A stretch of 64,000 bases of DNA from Nitrospirota bacterium. Lineage in GTDB: Bacteria; Nitrospirota; 9FT-COMBO-42-15; HDB-SIOI813. Shown in pieces: positions 43,084 through 53,046 of the stretch. Below the pieces are notes generated by a model. That model searched no databases and was not told the origin of the DNA. It saw nothing but the letters and a program-made list of their open reading frames with translations. Every line of letters starts with the position of its first letter. Position 1 is the stretch's first letter. The position numbers and the translations under genes are program-made. The stretch is taken from contig JADZCV010000045.1 of the NCBI GenBank assembly GCA_020851375.1, forward strand, positions 280,877 to 344,876, written 5' to 3'.

Positions 43084-44192
43084 TGAACCTCCTCCTTTCT
43101 GAAATTATAAAAATCCTCTCTGAACTGTGACAGTCTGCCTGCAGCAATTGCACCCCGTATGTCCTGCATGAGCCTTCCAAAATAATGAAGATTGTGAATC
43201 GTATTGAGCCTTGGCCCAAGAAATTCTCCTGACATAATAAGATGCCTGAGGTATGCCCGGGAATATTTTCCGCATGTATAGCAGCTGCATCCCTCTTCAA
43301 CAGGAGACTCATCATCTTTATAGCAGGAATTTTTTATTGTTATATGTCCGCCTCTTGTATAGAGAAAACCCCTCCTGCCATGCCTTGTCGGCACTACGCA
43401 ATCAAACATATCAATACCGCGGGCAACGCCCTCTATTATATCATCAGGATGGCCTACACCCATCAGGTATCTTGGCTTATTCCACGGCAGAAGGGGGGCA
43501 ACATAATCCATGACAGAATACATCATATCCTTGGGTTCTCCAACGCTTACACCGCCTATGGCATAACCGTCAAAACCGGCTTCAACAAGCTTTTCAGTGC
43601 AATATTCCCTGAGGTCTTTGTAGTAACCTCCCTGAAGCACACAAAAAAGTCCCTTATCACTGCTGATGTGCGCCTCTTTTGACCTGAGGGCCCACTGTAT
43701 GGTCAGGTCAGTCGAGGCCTTTGCATATTCATACGAAGATGGATACTGGATACACTCATCAAGGCAGATTATGATATCAGAACCAATGTGCCCCTGAATC
43801 TCAATAACACCCTCAGGTGTCAAGAAATGTTCAGATCCATCAAGCGGAGACCGGAACAAGACTCCATCGCTGGTTATCTTTCTGAGCTTTGCAAGACTAA
43901 ACACCTGATAACCGCCACTGTCCGTAAGAATCGGGCCGTCCCACCCCATAAAATTATGCAGTCCCCCGAACTTTCTGATTACTTCTGTACCTGGTCTGAG
44001 ATAGAGATGAAATGTGTTTCCAAGTATAATCTGCGCACCACTCGCGCGCACTTCCTCCGGCGTCATCCCCTTAACAGTGCCTGCTGTGCCTACAGGCATG
44101 AAGGCAGGGGTGTCAATTATTCCGTGCGGGGTAGTAAGCCTGCCAACCCTCGCATTTGTGCCGCTGTCCTCTGCTGTTATCTCAAACTTCAC
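43077..44192 (-). CDS. tgt: tRNA-guanine transglycosylase
   Basis: 371 residues. It swaps G34 for preQ1 in tRNAs with GUN anticodons. 'GTAGTVKGMTPEEVRASGAQ', 'DSGGYQVFSLA' with the acid residue, and the nucleophile region 'MFDCVVPTRHGRRGF' are conserved. The zinc site is 'CSCYTCGKYSRAYLRHL'. The GTG start (44190-44192) follows AGGAG by 9 bases, and this AGGAG belongs to the end of repeat copy D. The order tgt-yajC-secD-secF is a common operon. Confidence 0.96.
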   Translation of the reverse strand: MKFEITAEDSGTNARVGRLTTPHGIIDTPAFMPVGTAGTVKGMTPEEVRASGAQIILGNTFHLYLRPGTEVIRKFGGLHNFMGWDGPILTDSGGYQVFSLAKLRKITSDGVLFRSPLDGSEHFLTPEGVIEIQGHIGSDIIICLDECIQYPSSYEYAKASTDLTIQWALRSKEAHISSDKGLFCVLQGGYYKDLREYCTEKLVEAGFDGYAIGGVSVGEPKDMMYSVMDYVAPLLPWNKPRYLMGVGHPDDIIEGVARGIDMFDCVVPTRHGRRGFLYTRGGHITIKNSCYKDDESPVEEGCSCYTCGKYSRAYLRHLIMSGEFLGPRLNTIHNLHYFGRLMQDIRGAIAAGRLSQFREDFYNFRKEEVQC

Positions 44193-44194
44193 TC

Positions 44195-44410
44195 GAAAAT
44201 ACTCCTAAGTACCCATCATCCCCACGGAACCTGTCCCCGCATGATTTAAGCGGGGAGTGAGAATCCAGAACCAGGCCTCGGTCTGGATTCCCGCTCCCCG
44301 CTTAAATCCGTGGGGACAGGTTTCGCGGGAATGACGTTTTCATGACTCCATTGTGAGTCCTGAGCTGTGAGCTTGACGAACTGTCGAATGGCTCATGACG
44401 GCTCACCTGA
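44195..44410. repeat. Composite palindromic repeat, copy D, with nested palindromes
   Basis: Left end CGAAAATACTCCTAAG, right end GGCTCATGACGGCTCACCTG. Inside, the outer pair CCACGGAACCTGTCCCC (from 44222) and GGGGACAGGTTTCGCGGG (to about 44330) encloses a second inverted pair, GCGGGGAGTGAGAATCCAGA and TCTGGATTCCCGCTCCCCGC. That inner pair surrounds the same CCAGGCCTCGG centre as copy A. The tail has GAGCTTGACGAACTGTCGAA, shared with copy B. It separates argS from tgt. Confidence 0.87.
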
Positions 44411-44434
44411 CAATCCCGGTTATCAGGGCCTGCC

Positions 44435-46099
44435 CTACATCCGCTCCGGTGCACTTACTCCGATTATTGCCAGCCCGCTTTTCAATACCTGCTTAACTCC
44501 CTGCAATAACATAAATCTCGCCTCTGTAAGCCTTCTGTCATCAGTTATAACCCTGTGATGGAAATAATAATTATGGAGGACAGTTGCCAGTTCCTGAAGA
44601 TAAAAGGTAATCCTGTGAGGCTCCAGTGCCTGGGCGCTTGTTTCTATCAATTCAGGATATGAGGCAATAATCCTAATCATCCTTATTTCTTCAGGAAGGG
44701 CAAGCAGAGACAGATCTGTGCTGTCCGGAAGCGGGTCTTTCATACCTTTTTCCTCTGCCTGTCTGAAGATGTTCACGATCCTCGCATGGGCATACTGAAC
44801 ATAATAGACAGGGTTCTCCGAAGACTCTTTTTTTACGAGTTCCAAATCAAAGTCGAGATGGCTGTCCGAACGTCTTGTAAGGAACATAAACCTGGCAGCA
44901 TCCTTCCCAACCTCATCTATCACCTCACGAAGTGTAACAAACTCGCCTGACCGCGTTGACATTGAAACAGGTTTTCCCTCGCGCAGCAATGTTACGAATT
45001 GAACCAGGAGGATCCTCAGCCTCTCAGCCGGATTGCCAAGACACTGTACCCCGGCCTTCATGCGCGGCTCATACCCATGGTGATCAGCGCCCCATATATC
45101 AACGATAAAGTCAAAACCTCTCTGCAACTTGTTCTGATGATAAGCGATGTCTGATGCAAAATAGGTCTTTTGCCCGTTTGCCCTCACAACAACCCTGTCC
45201 TTGTCATCTCCAAACTGTGTTGTATTAAGCCAAAGGGCGCCTTCCTGTTCAAAAATAAACCCCTTGTCTTCAAGCTGCCCAAGAATATTCTCTACTTCGC
45301 CACTGTCATAAAGCCTCTTTTCCGAAAACCACTCATCAAAAAAAACGCCGAAATCTCCGAGGTCTTTTCTGATCCCTTCGAGTATGTTGTCCTTTGCATA
45401 TTTTACAAAGAACCTGACCGCCTCATTTTCAGGAATTTTTAAATATTTATCCTTTTCCACTCCAATAATACATTTTGCAATATCTTTTATGTAGTCACCC
45501 TTATATCCGTCCTCAATAAACGGGACAGAAGGATCAAAGACCTGTTTGTATCTGATCCATGCAGATCGTCCCAGTGTCTCCATCTGATTACCCACGTCAT
45601 TGATATAATATTCCTTCTTAACATTATAACCTGCACACTTAAGCAGATTAGCCAGAGAGTCACCAAAGGCAGCTCCCCGCCCATGCCCTATGTGGAGGGG
45701 ACCGGTTGGGTTTGCGCTGACGAACTCAACCTGAACTGTTTTCCCGTTTCCAGCATTGACATGGCCATAAGCATCCCCTTTGACCAGTATATTTTTAAGG
45801 ACTTCCAGCCATGTGCCGGTCTTTAAAAAGAAATTTATATAACCAGGTCCTGCGATCTCAACCCGTTCAATGATCCCTTCCCTGTCATCAATAAATCCAA
45901 CTATGGTTTCAGCAATCAAGCGCGGAGATTTCTTTTCATGGGCCGCCATACTCAAACTTATGGTCGAGGCATAATCTCCCTTTGACTCATCCTTTGGAAC
46001 TTCAAGTACAAGTGCCGGAACAGCTTTCGTATTAAAGGCGCCTGACTCTATTGACCTGTCAATGGCCCGCCTTAATATTTCAATAAGTTCTATTCGCAT
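44435..46099 (-). CDS. argS: Arginyl-tRNA synthetase
   Basis: A 554-residue class I synthetase. The HIGH motif is in 'GPLHIGHGRGAAFGDSL'. The KMSKS region is the degenerate 'KPVSMSTRSGEFVTL' usual for many ArgRS. 'LVQYAHARIVNIFRQAEE' begins the DALR anticodon-binding domain. I start at ATG 46099, where homology begins. The open frame extends to 46360, but the extra 87 residues overlap the lnt gene and have no family match. An ATG at 46138 is an alternative. Confidence 0.95.
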   Translation of the reverse strand: MRIELIEILRRAIDRSIESGAFNTKAVPALVLEVPKDESKGDYASTISLSMAAHEKKSPRLIAETIVGFIDDREGIIERVEIAGPGYINFFLKTGTWLEVLKNILVKGDAYGHVNAGNGKTVQVEFVSANPTGPLHIGHGRGAAFGDSLANLLKCAGYNVKKEYYINDVGNQMETLGRSAWIRYKQVFDPSVPFIEDGYKGDYIKDIAKCIIGVEKDKYLKIPENEAVRFFVKYAKDNILEGIRKDLGDFGVFFDEWFSEKRLYDSGEVENILGQLEDKGFIFEQEGALWLNTTQFGDDKDRVVVRANGQKTYFASDIAYHQNKLQRGFDFIVDIWGADHHGYEPRMKAGVQCLGNPAERLRILLVQFVTLLREGKPVSMSTRSGEFVTLREVIDEVGKDAARFMFLTRRSDSHLDFDLELVKKESSENPVYYVQYAHARIVNIFRQAEEKGMKDPLPDSTDLSLLALPEEIRMIRIIASYPELIETSAQALEPHRITFYLQELATVLHNYYFHHRVITDDRRLTEARFMLLQGVKQVLKSGLAIIGVSAPERM

Positions 46100-46166
46100 G
46101 TTATAAGGGTTTACAGTATAATCCAAATTTGTTAGCATACTGCATTTACCGGTAAATTGCAAGGGA

Positions 46167-47684
46167 ATGAAGCATCTTTTAAACAAAGTATTTCTGTCTG
46201 CCTGCTCTGCCATTATGCTCACACTGTCATTTCCTGTACATGACAAATGGTTTTTGGCATGGGCGGGTCTCATACCTCTTTTCTTTATTGTCAGGGGCAA
46301 TGACAAAAAACGCAGTTTCCTGTGGTGCTGGCTCTCAGGCACATTGTTCTTTATTTTCACTATAAACTGGATAACGCAGACTATGAACCATTACGGCAAC
46401 ATGCCTTTATGGCTCAGTTTTATGGTGCTGCTCCTGCTATCAGCCTATCTTGGTATATATACAGGGCTGTTTGGATATCTCATCAAATTGATTTCAGAGA
46501 AGACTTCCATACCCCTTTTTGTTGCAGCCCCATTTTTATGGGTCTCTCTTGAATTTCTGAAGGCACACTTAATCTCAGGGTTTCCATGGGCATCTCTGGG
46601 ATACTCACAATATAAATTCCTTCACATAATACAGATAGCAGATTTTTCCGGAATCTATGGAATATCTTTTCTGATTGTTTCAGTTAATGCAGCGCTTTTT
46701 CAGGTCCTGGACCGCCGGCGAATGATGCTTTCGGTTTCCTCCATAGCATTGATTCTTGCACTATGCGCGGGATACGGATATTACAGGCTCAGCCTGGATT
46801 ACGGACCGCGTGATGACAGGGGAATTAAAATTGCCGTCATTCAGGGGAATATACCTCAGAATCTCAAGTGGGACAGAAGCTTCCAGCGGAGGACTGTTGA
46901 CATTTATAAAAGGCTTACAATTAAGGCAGCGGAACAATATCCTGAGCTTGTGATATGGCCGGAGACTGCTGCACCATTCTTTTTTCAGGACAATCTGCAG
47001 TATCGTAATGAGATATTGGATATTGCTGCAGAAGGACACGCCTATCTGCTCTTTGGAAGCCCGGCATTTGAAATAGCAGATCAATATGAACAAAAAATGT
47101 TAAACAGCGCGTATTTTATTTCACCTGAGAGGAAAACACTGTCAAGGTATGATAAAATTCACCTCGTCCCTTTCGGTGAGTACGTGCCATTATCAGGCAT
47201 ACTGTTTTTCATAGAAAAGATTACGACTGGGACAGGAGACTTCTCGCCAGGAAGGGATTATACTGTGATGGAACTGCCTCATGGGAAATTCGGAGCAGTG
47301 ATTTGTTATGAAGTCATCTTCCCGGAACTCTTCAGAAAATTTGTCCTGAACGGGGCGGAGTTTATGACAACTATCACTAATGACGCGTGGTTCGGAAGAA
47401 CCTCTGCTCCGTATCAGCACTTTTCAATGGCTGTCTTCCGGTCTGTTGAAAACAGGGTCTGGCTTGCCAGGGCTGCCAATACAGGCATATCAGGCTTTAT
47501 AAACCCAAAAGGCGAGATACTGCAGGCAAGCCCGATTTTTGAAGAAGCCTTTCTAATCCAGAAAATATACCCATCCGCCGAAAAGACATTCTACACAAAG
47601 TTCGGAGACCTGTTTGCATACGGGGCAATCTTTATTACCTGCCTGATGCTTGTACGATCCTGCATCTCATACCTCTATCATTGA
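46167..47684 (+). CDS. lnt: Apolipoprotein N-acyltransferase
   Basis: 505 residues. Hydrophobic N-terminal half (about 6-8 membrane segments, 'LSFPVHDKWFLAWAGLIPLF', 'GFPWASLGYSQYKF'), then a periplasmic nitrilase-like domain. Its catalytic triad is visible: Glu in 'VIWPETAAPFF', Lys in 'RYDKIHLVPFGEYVP' and Cys in 'AVICYEVIFPELF'. It adds the third acyl chain to lipoproteins, supporting a Gram-negative cell envelope. It is divergent from argS. AAGGGA directly abuts the ATG, an unusually short spacing. Confidence 0.94.
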   Translation: MKHLLNKVFLSACSAIMLTLSFPVHDKWFLAWAGLIPLFFIVRGNDKKRSFLWCWLSGTLFFIFTINWITQTMNHYGNMPLWLSFMVLLLLSAYLGIYTGLFGYLIKLISEKTSIPLFVAAPFLWVSLEFLKAHLISGFPWASLGYSQYKFLHIIQIADFSGIYGISFLIVSVNAALFQVLDRRRMMLSVSSIALILALCAGYGYYRLSLDYGPRDDRGIKIAVIQGNIPQNLKWDRSFQRRTVDIYKRLTIKAAEQYPELVIWPETAAPFFFQDNLQYRNEILDIAAEGHAYLLFGSPAFEIADQYEQKMLNSAYFISPERKTLSRYDKIHLVPFGEYVPLSGILFFIEKITTGTGDFSPGRDYTVMELPHGKFGAVICYEVIFPELFRKFVLNGAEFMTTITNDAWFGRTSAPYQHFSMAVFRSVENRVWLARAANTGISGFINPKGEILQASPIFEEAFLIQKIYPSAEKTFYTKFGDLFAYGAIFITCLMLVRSCISYLYH

Positions 47685-47711
47685 ACATTCAATTGTGTTA
47701 AAATTTCAGCG

Positions 47712-49631
47712 ATGTTTAAGCACATTAGGACCAAATTTGTAATCATCCTCCTGATCATAGGCATTCTCCCGCTCCTCATAGGGACTACTATTTACCTTAC
47801 AACATCCAAACGTGAGCGGATTATTGAAAAAGAACATATCTCCAAGCAGGAGTTGTCGCATGTCTCTTTTGCCATAGAATCAATCTTTCTGAAGGCACAG
47901 ACAAACCTGCTCCTCGCTGCAGAAAACCCCGCCTTCTTCCGCTACTTCACAGACAAGCCCCGGCAGTCTGACTGGGTCTATGAGCAGACCAAAACACTTC
48001 GTCAATTGCAACTCGTTTTCCCGGAGGCGATGAGCGTTACTGCATTCATTGATGTATCAGGCACAGAGATCACAAAGGTCGTTGTAAAACAGATATCCCC
48101 CGGGAAAGGTCTGAGATCTATTATAAATGCCCCTTTTTTTGTGCCTGGCCTCTCTCAACCTCCCGGAGGTGTATATCAGGGGGAACCATACCTTAGCCCG
48201 GAAACTCATCACTGGGTTATACCGTTCGTTGCACCTGTACATGATCAGGGGAAAATTATGGGGCTTTTGTATTTTGACCTGAATCTTGAATACTTCAGTG
48301 AAAAGCTGAAATGGAATCTGTCCGCAGGCAACCATGCTTTCCTGCTCGAGAGGAGCGGGAAGATTCTTGCACAAACAATTATTGCCGTAGGAGAAACAAC
48401 AGGGCTCCCCAATATACTATCCCTCGATCAGTCCAAATGGTTTCACGAGATAATGAACAGAATCCTGGAGGGCTCACAGGGTACAGAAAGGTTTAAAACG
48501 TCCAAAGGGCGTGATTATTTAGTCTCGTATCAGTCTGTCCCGTCAAGTTCCTGGAGTGTAATGGTCCTGACCCCAAACTATGAAAGTATGCGGGACATTC
48601 TTCCGCTGGATCAGTTTCTATTGATATTTGCAATTACATTCGTACTGATTATCTTATTTACATTCTACATGGGAAAGAAATTCTCTGACCCTGTAAAAGA
48701 CGTTGTTACAGGAACACAGATCATTGCCAGCGGAGATTTCACATACCGGATAAATACGAATCTTAATGATGAGCTTGGAGAACTTGCAATGTCATTTAAC
48801 AAAATGGCAGAATACCTCCACAAGACTTATCAGGACCTGAAATCAACCAGCGCCCAGCTGACACAATCCGCAAAACTGGCTGCAGTAGGAGAGCTTGCGG
48901 CCGGAGTAGCACATGAACTGAATCAGCCGCTGATGGTTATCAGGGGGCATGCACAGGAACTTATTGAGGGAAATACAGTCCCAGGACAAATTACAAAGGA
49001 CCTCAGGCTTATTGAGAAACAGACAGGCCGGATGATGAGGATCATAGACCATCTCAGGGCCTTTGCACGGCAATCCTCAGGAGCTTATGAGCCTGTTAAT
49101 TTGAATGATGTAATAAATGATTCCTTTACTTTAATTACCCAGCAACTGAAAAATAGCAACATTGAAATTGTCAAAGAGCTGGATGATTCCATCCCAAGGA
49201 TATGGGGAGATCCAAACAAACTCGAACAGGTATTTCTGAATCTCATAACTAATTCAAGAGATGCAATGGAGGAAATGGGGCATGGAACACTGACAGTTAA
49301 AACTCAGCCTCTGTTTGGCAATACGTCGTCAAAGAATGACAAAAAGGCAAATGGGGTTATGGCATCATTCAAAGACACAGGGGGCGGCATATCAAATGAT
49401 ATAATAGACAAGATATTTGATCCTTTTTTTACTACAAAAGAAGTTGGAAAAGGAACAGGGCTGGGTCTTTCAATAAGCTACTCAATATTAAAGGACCATG
49501 GTGGCAGCATTTATGCGGAAAGGAATGACAGTGCAGGGACAACATTCATACTTAATTTCCCGGCTGATAGACGAAGATTGCCAAGAAAAAAACACATCCG
49601 GGAACTTAAATCACCTGTAGAGGAAATTTAG
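47712..49631 (+). CDS. Membrane sensor histidine kinase (dCache-like, HAMP, HisKA, HATPase)
   Basis: 639 residues. TM1 (about 8-30), an extracytoplasmic dCache-like sensor (about 35-295, including 'YQGEPYLSPETHHWVIPFVA'), TM2 (301-320) and HAMP (321-373) come in order. The dimerisation domain carries the phospho-acceptor His401 in 'AAGVAHELNQPL'. The ATPase has the N box 'NLITNSRDAM', the G1 loop 'FKDTGGGIS' and 'GKGTGLGLSISYSIL'. The likely partner is the receiver protein 30 bases downstream. The ligand is unknown. Confidence 0.93.
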   Translation: MFKHIRTKFVIILLIIGILPLLIGTTIYLTTSKRERIIEKEHISKQELSHVSFAIESIFLKAQTNLLLAAENPAFFRYFTDKPRQSDWVYEQTKTLRQLQLVFPEAMSVTAFIDVSGTEITKVVVKQISPGKGLRSIINAPFFVPGLSQPPGGVYQGEPYLSPETHHWVIPFVAPVHDQGKIMGLLYFDLNLEYFSEKLKWNLSAGNHAFLLERSGKILAQTIIAVGETTGLPNILSLDQSKWFHEIMNRILEGSQGTERFKTSKGRDYLVSYQSVPSSSWSVMVLTPNYESMRDILPLDQFLLIFAITFVLIILFTFYMGKKFSDPVKDVVTGTQIIASGDFTYRINTNLNDELGELAMSFNKMAEYLHKTYQDLKSTSAQLTQSAKLAAVGELAAGVAHELNQPLMVIRGHAQELIEGNTVPGQITKDLRLIEKQTGRMMRIIDHLRAFARQSSGAYEPVNLNDVINDSFTLITQQLKNSNIEIVKELDDSIPRIWGDPNKLEQVFLNLITNSRDAMEEMGHGTLTVKTQPLFGNTSSKNDKKANGVMASFKDTGGGISNDIIDKIFDPFFTTKEVGKGTGLGLSISYSILKDHGGSIYAERNDSAGTTFILNFPADRRRLPRKKHIRELKSPVEEI

Positions 49632-49661
49632 AATAACGAATGATTTCTTAAGGGAGGTACT

Positions 49662-50228
49662 ATGGGAGCAGAGACCATATTGGTTGTTGATGATGATGAG
49701 GATATTCTCGATTTAATTGAACGGCACCTGAGCAACAGGGGGTATGAGGTTTTGACCGCTTATGACGGAGAACAGGCTATATCCCTTCTCGAAAAACTGC
49801 GTTTTGATCTTGTTATCACTGACTTGACCATGCCGAAATTCGACGGCATGGCAGTGCTCAAAAGGGCAAAGGAAAAGGACCCCAATATCGAGGTCGTAAT
49901 ACTTACCGGTCATGGGACAATGGACAATGTTGTTGAGGCATTGCGTGACGGCGGGGCATTTGATTATCTGCAAAAGCCTCTGCACAATATAAAGCAATTA
50001 AGTTTTGTCACAAAGAAGGCCCTTGAAAGAAAACGCCTGCGGCTTGAGAATCATAAACTGATTGACTCACTCAATGAGACGAATTCAAGGTTAAGGGAAA
50101 AACTGACGCGCATATCAAGAGATTTGTCCGGTGTTGCTCAGTTGATCTCCTCATCATCTGATGAAGAGATCAAGGCAACAGTAATACCGGTGCTGGATGC
50201 AATAATAGCTGTTCTAAACAGGGAGTAG
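49662..50228 (+). CDS. Response regulator receiver protein with coiled-coil tail
   Basis: 188 residues. The receiver domain (about 5-125) has an acidic cluster 'VVDDDED', the phospho-acceptor Asp54 in 'VITDLTMPKF', the Thr in 'ILTGHGT' and a Lys in 'LQKPLHN'. The last 60 residues are helical and probably coiled ('KKALERKRLRLENHKLID'), without a DNA-binding or enzymatic domain. A strong GGGAGG precedes the ATG. Pairing with the upstream kinase is likely; the output may be protein-protein interaction. It is convergent with ahcY (15-base gap). Confidence 0.92.
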   Translation: MGAETILVVDDDEDILDLIERHLSNRGYEVLTAYDGEQAISLLEKLRFDLVITDLTMPKFDGMAVLKRAKEKDPNIEVVILTGHGTMDNVVEALRDGGAFDYLQKPLHNIKQLSFVTKKALERKRLRLENHKLIDSLNETNSRLREKLTRISRDLSGVAQLISSSSDEEIKATVIPVLDAIIAVLNRE

Positions 50229-50243
50229 AAAAGGCCGGGGTCT

Positions 50244-51521
<1,278 letters not shown>

Positions 51522-51543
51522 TTATCTGACCATACTCTTGCAA

Positions 51544-52695
51544 TTACAGACCGGCGGCCTTTCTCAGTGGCTCTGCCATGTCCGTCTTCTCCCACGTAAA
51601 CTCAGGCTCTGTCCTTCCAAAATGTCCATACGCTGCAGTCTTCTTAAAGATCGGGCGTCTTAACTGAAGGTGCTCAATTATGCCTTTCGGAGTAAGCGGG
51701 AAAAATTCCCTTACGAGTTTGACAATCTTCTCCTGCGGGATCTTACGGGTGCCAAATGAATCCACCAGAATGGAAACAGGATCTGAAACACCTATGGCAT
51801 AAGCAAGCTGAACCTCACACTTGTCTGCTATACCTGCTGTAACTATATTCTTTGCGATGTACCTTGCCATATAGGATGCGGAGCGGTCAACCTTTGTCGG
51901 ATCTTTACCTGAAAAGGCGCCGCCCCCATGACTTCCGACACCACCATATGTATCAACAATGATTTTCCGTCCTGTCAGACCTGTATCACCCTGAGGACCG
52001 CCTGTAACAAATCTTCCCGTAGGATTTACATGGTATGTCACATTCTCCTCATCCAGGAGATTGGATGGTATAACGTGCTTTATAACCTTCTCAATCATGT
52101 CTTCGCGTATCTCCTTTAGGGTAATGTCAGGACTATGCTGTGTAGATATAACTACAGTAGATACCCTCTCAGGCTTACCGTTGGTATATTCTACTGTAAC
52201 CTGGGACTTTCCATCCGGTCTAAGGTATGGAAGTATGTCCTTTTTCCTGACCTCTGAAAGCCTTCTGGTAAGTTTATGTGCCAGCAGAATCGGAGTCGGC
52301 ATGCACTCTTCTGTCTCATTTGTTGCATAGCCGAACATAAGCCCCTGATCCCCGGCTCCACCTGTATCAACACCCATTGAAATATCCGGCGACTGCGAAT
52401 GGATTGCAGTCAGAACAGCGCACGTTTCATAGTCAAATCCGTATTTGGCCCTTGTATAACCAACTTCTTTTATGGTCTCTCTTACAATGTCCGGTATTTC
52501 TACATATGTGTTAGTAGTAACCTCTCCTGCCACAAATGCAAGGCCTGTGGTGACAACAGCCTCACAGGCTACACGACACATTGGGTCATTGGCAATTATT
52601 GAATCCAAAACAGCATCTGATATCTGATCTGCGATCTTGTCAGGATGTCCCTCAGTCACAGATTCTGATGTAAATTGAAAATTTACCCTTCCCAT
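51544..52695 (-). CDS. metK: S-adenosylmethionine synthetase
   Basis: 383 residues. It makes SAM from methionine and ATP. '[20 protein letters not shown]' is the ATP site. '[20 protein letters not shown]' and the methionine-adenosyl loop '[20 protein letters not shown]' are diagnostic. The C-terminus '[19 protein letters not shown]' is standard. GGGGGG lies 6 bases before the ATG. The leader is short (about 34 bases), so no SAM riboswitch precedes it. Confidence 0.97.
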   Translation of the reverse strand: MGRVNFQFTSESVTEGHPDKIADQISDAVLDSIIANDPMCRVACEAVVTTGLAFVAGEVTTNTYVEIPDIVRETIKEVGYTRAKYGFDYETCAVLTAIHSQSPDISMGVDTGGAGDQGLMFGYATNETEECMPTPILLAHKLTRRLSEVRKKDILPYLRPDGKSQVTVEYTNGKPERVSTVVISTQHSPDITLKEIREDMIEKVIKHVIPSNLLDEENVTYHVNPTGRFVTGGPQGDTGLTGRKIIVDTYGGVGSHGGGAFSGKDPTKVDRSASYMARYIAKNIVTAGIADKCEVQLAYAIGVSDPVSILVDSFGTRKIPQEKIVKLVREFFPLTPKGIIEHLQLRRPIFKKTAAYGHFGRTEPEFTWEKTDMAEPLRKAAGL

Positions 52696-52735
52696 TTAAT
52701 ACCCCCCTATGTTATTTTCTGATCACATCTCATGA

Positions 52736-52765
52736 TTTATACCATATATTAACAACATATAGCAA
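52736..52765 (-). promoter_or_regulatory. Putative promoter of metK-ahcY
   Basis: On the - strand TTGCTA (52760-52765), 18 bases, TATAAA (52736-52741), giving a start near 52729. It is back to back with the promoter of the orphan RNA at 52803. Confidence 0.45.
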
Positions 52766-52802
52766 GAAAAAAACTAATAAGTATATACTGCCTTATCACA
52801 AC

Positions 52803-52831
52803 TTGACAGTGGGTTATGGCAGAGCTATAGT
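52803..52831 (+). promoter_or_regulatory. Strong sigma70-type promoter of the orphan structured RNA
   Basis: A perfect TTGACA (52803-52808), an optimal 17-base spacer and TATAGT (52826-52831, 5 of 6) predict transcription from about 52838. No coding sequence lies downstream on this strand before the terminator. Confidence 0.8.
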
Positions 52832-52837
52832 AAAGGC

Positions 52838-53012
52838 AGAAATACAGTTGGCTAAGGTCCTTGATAATACCCCGATTTTTATTGGGGAGAGTAGGGCTCG
52901 CAGCAAATGCGAGAGCTTCAATTTCGTGTAAATTGATACTTACCAATGAGAGGATCTTAGCCTTTTACAATAGCTTCAGACCCGGTATTTACAGGGTCTG
53001 AAGCTATTTTTT
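52838..53012 (+). ncRNA. Orphan structured small RNA of about 175 nt, family not recognised
   Basis: The predicted transcript runs from a strong promoter to an intrinsic terminator and contains no credible reading frame. A 12-base closing helix pairs 52850-52861 (GGCTAAGGTCCT) with 52951-52962 (AGGATCTTAGCC). Inside are hairpin 1 (52870-52887, CCCCGAT/ATTGGGG), then a short helix AGTA (52890-52893) with TACT (52937-52940). That helix encloses hairpin 2 (52897-52913, CTCGCA/TGCGAG) and hairpin 3 (52918-52936, TCAATTT/AAATTGA). The size fits 6S RNA, but the branched fold is not the usual single long 6S hairpin. It lies divergent from metK-ahcY. Confidence 0.78.
52971..53012 (+). terminator. Rho-independent terminator of the orphan RNA
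   Basis: A perfect 13-base stem (52971-52983 with 52994-53006, TAGCTTCAGACCC), a 10-base loop and six T residues (53007-53012). On the - strand the hairpin is not followed by a T-run, so it serves the + strand transcript. Confidence 0.93.
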
Positions 53013-53046
53013 GAGTATTGGTATTACACCCCTTAATTTTTCCATC

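Noticed and set aside
46100..46360. N-terminal extension of ArgS to 46360
   Set aside because: It overlaps the conserved lnt coding sequence on the other strand and is not found in ArgRS.
52696..52800. SAM or SAH riboswitch upstream of metK
   Set aside because: The predicted metK leader is only about 34 bases and has no SAM-I, SAM-II or SAH-like core. The structured sequence further up has its promoter and T-run on the opposite strand.
52838..53012. Retron or CRISPR accessory RNA
   Set aside because: There is no reverse transcriptase or Cas gene in the window. The flanking genes are housekeeping (metK) and a peptidase.
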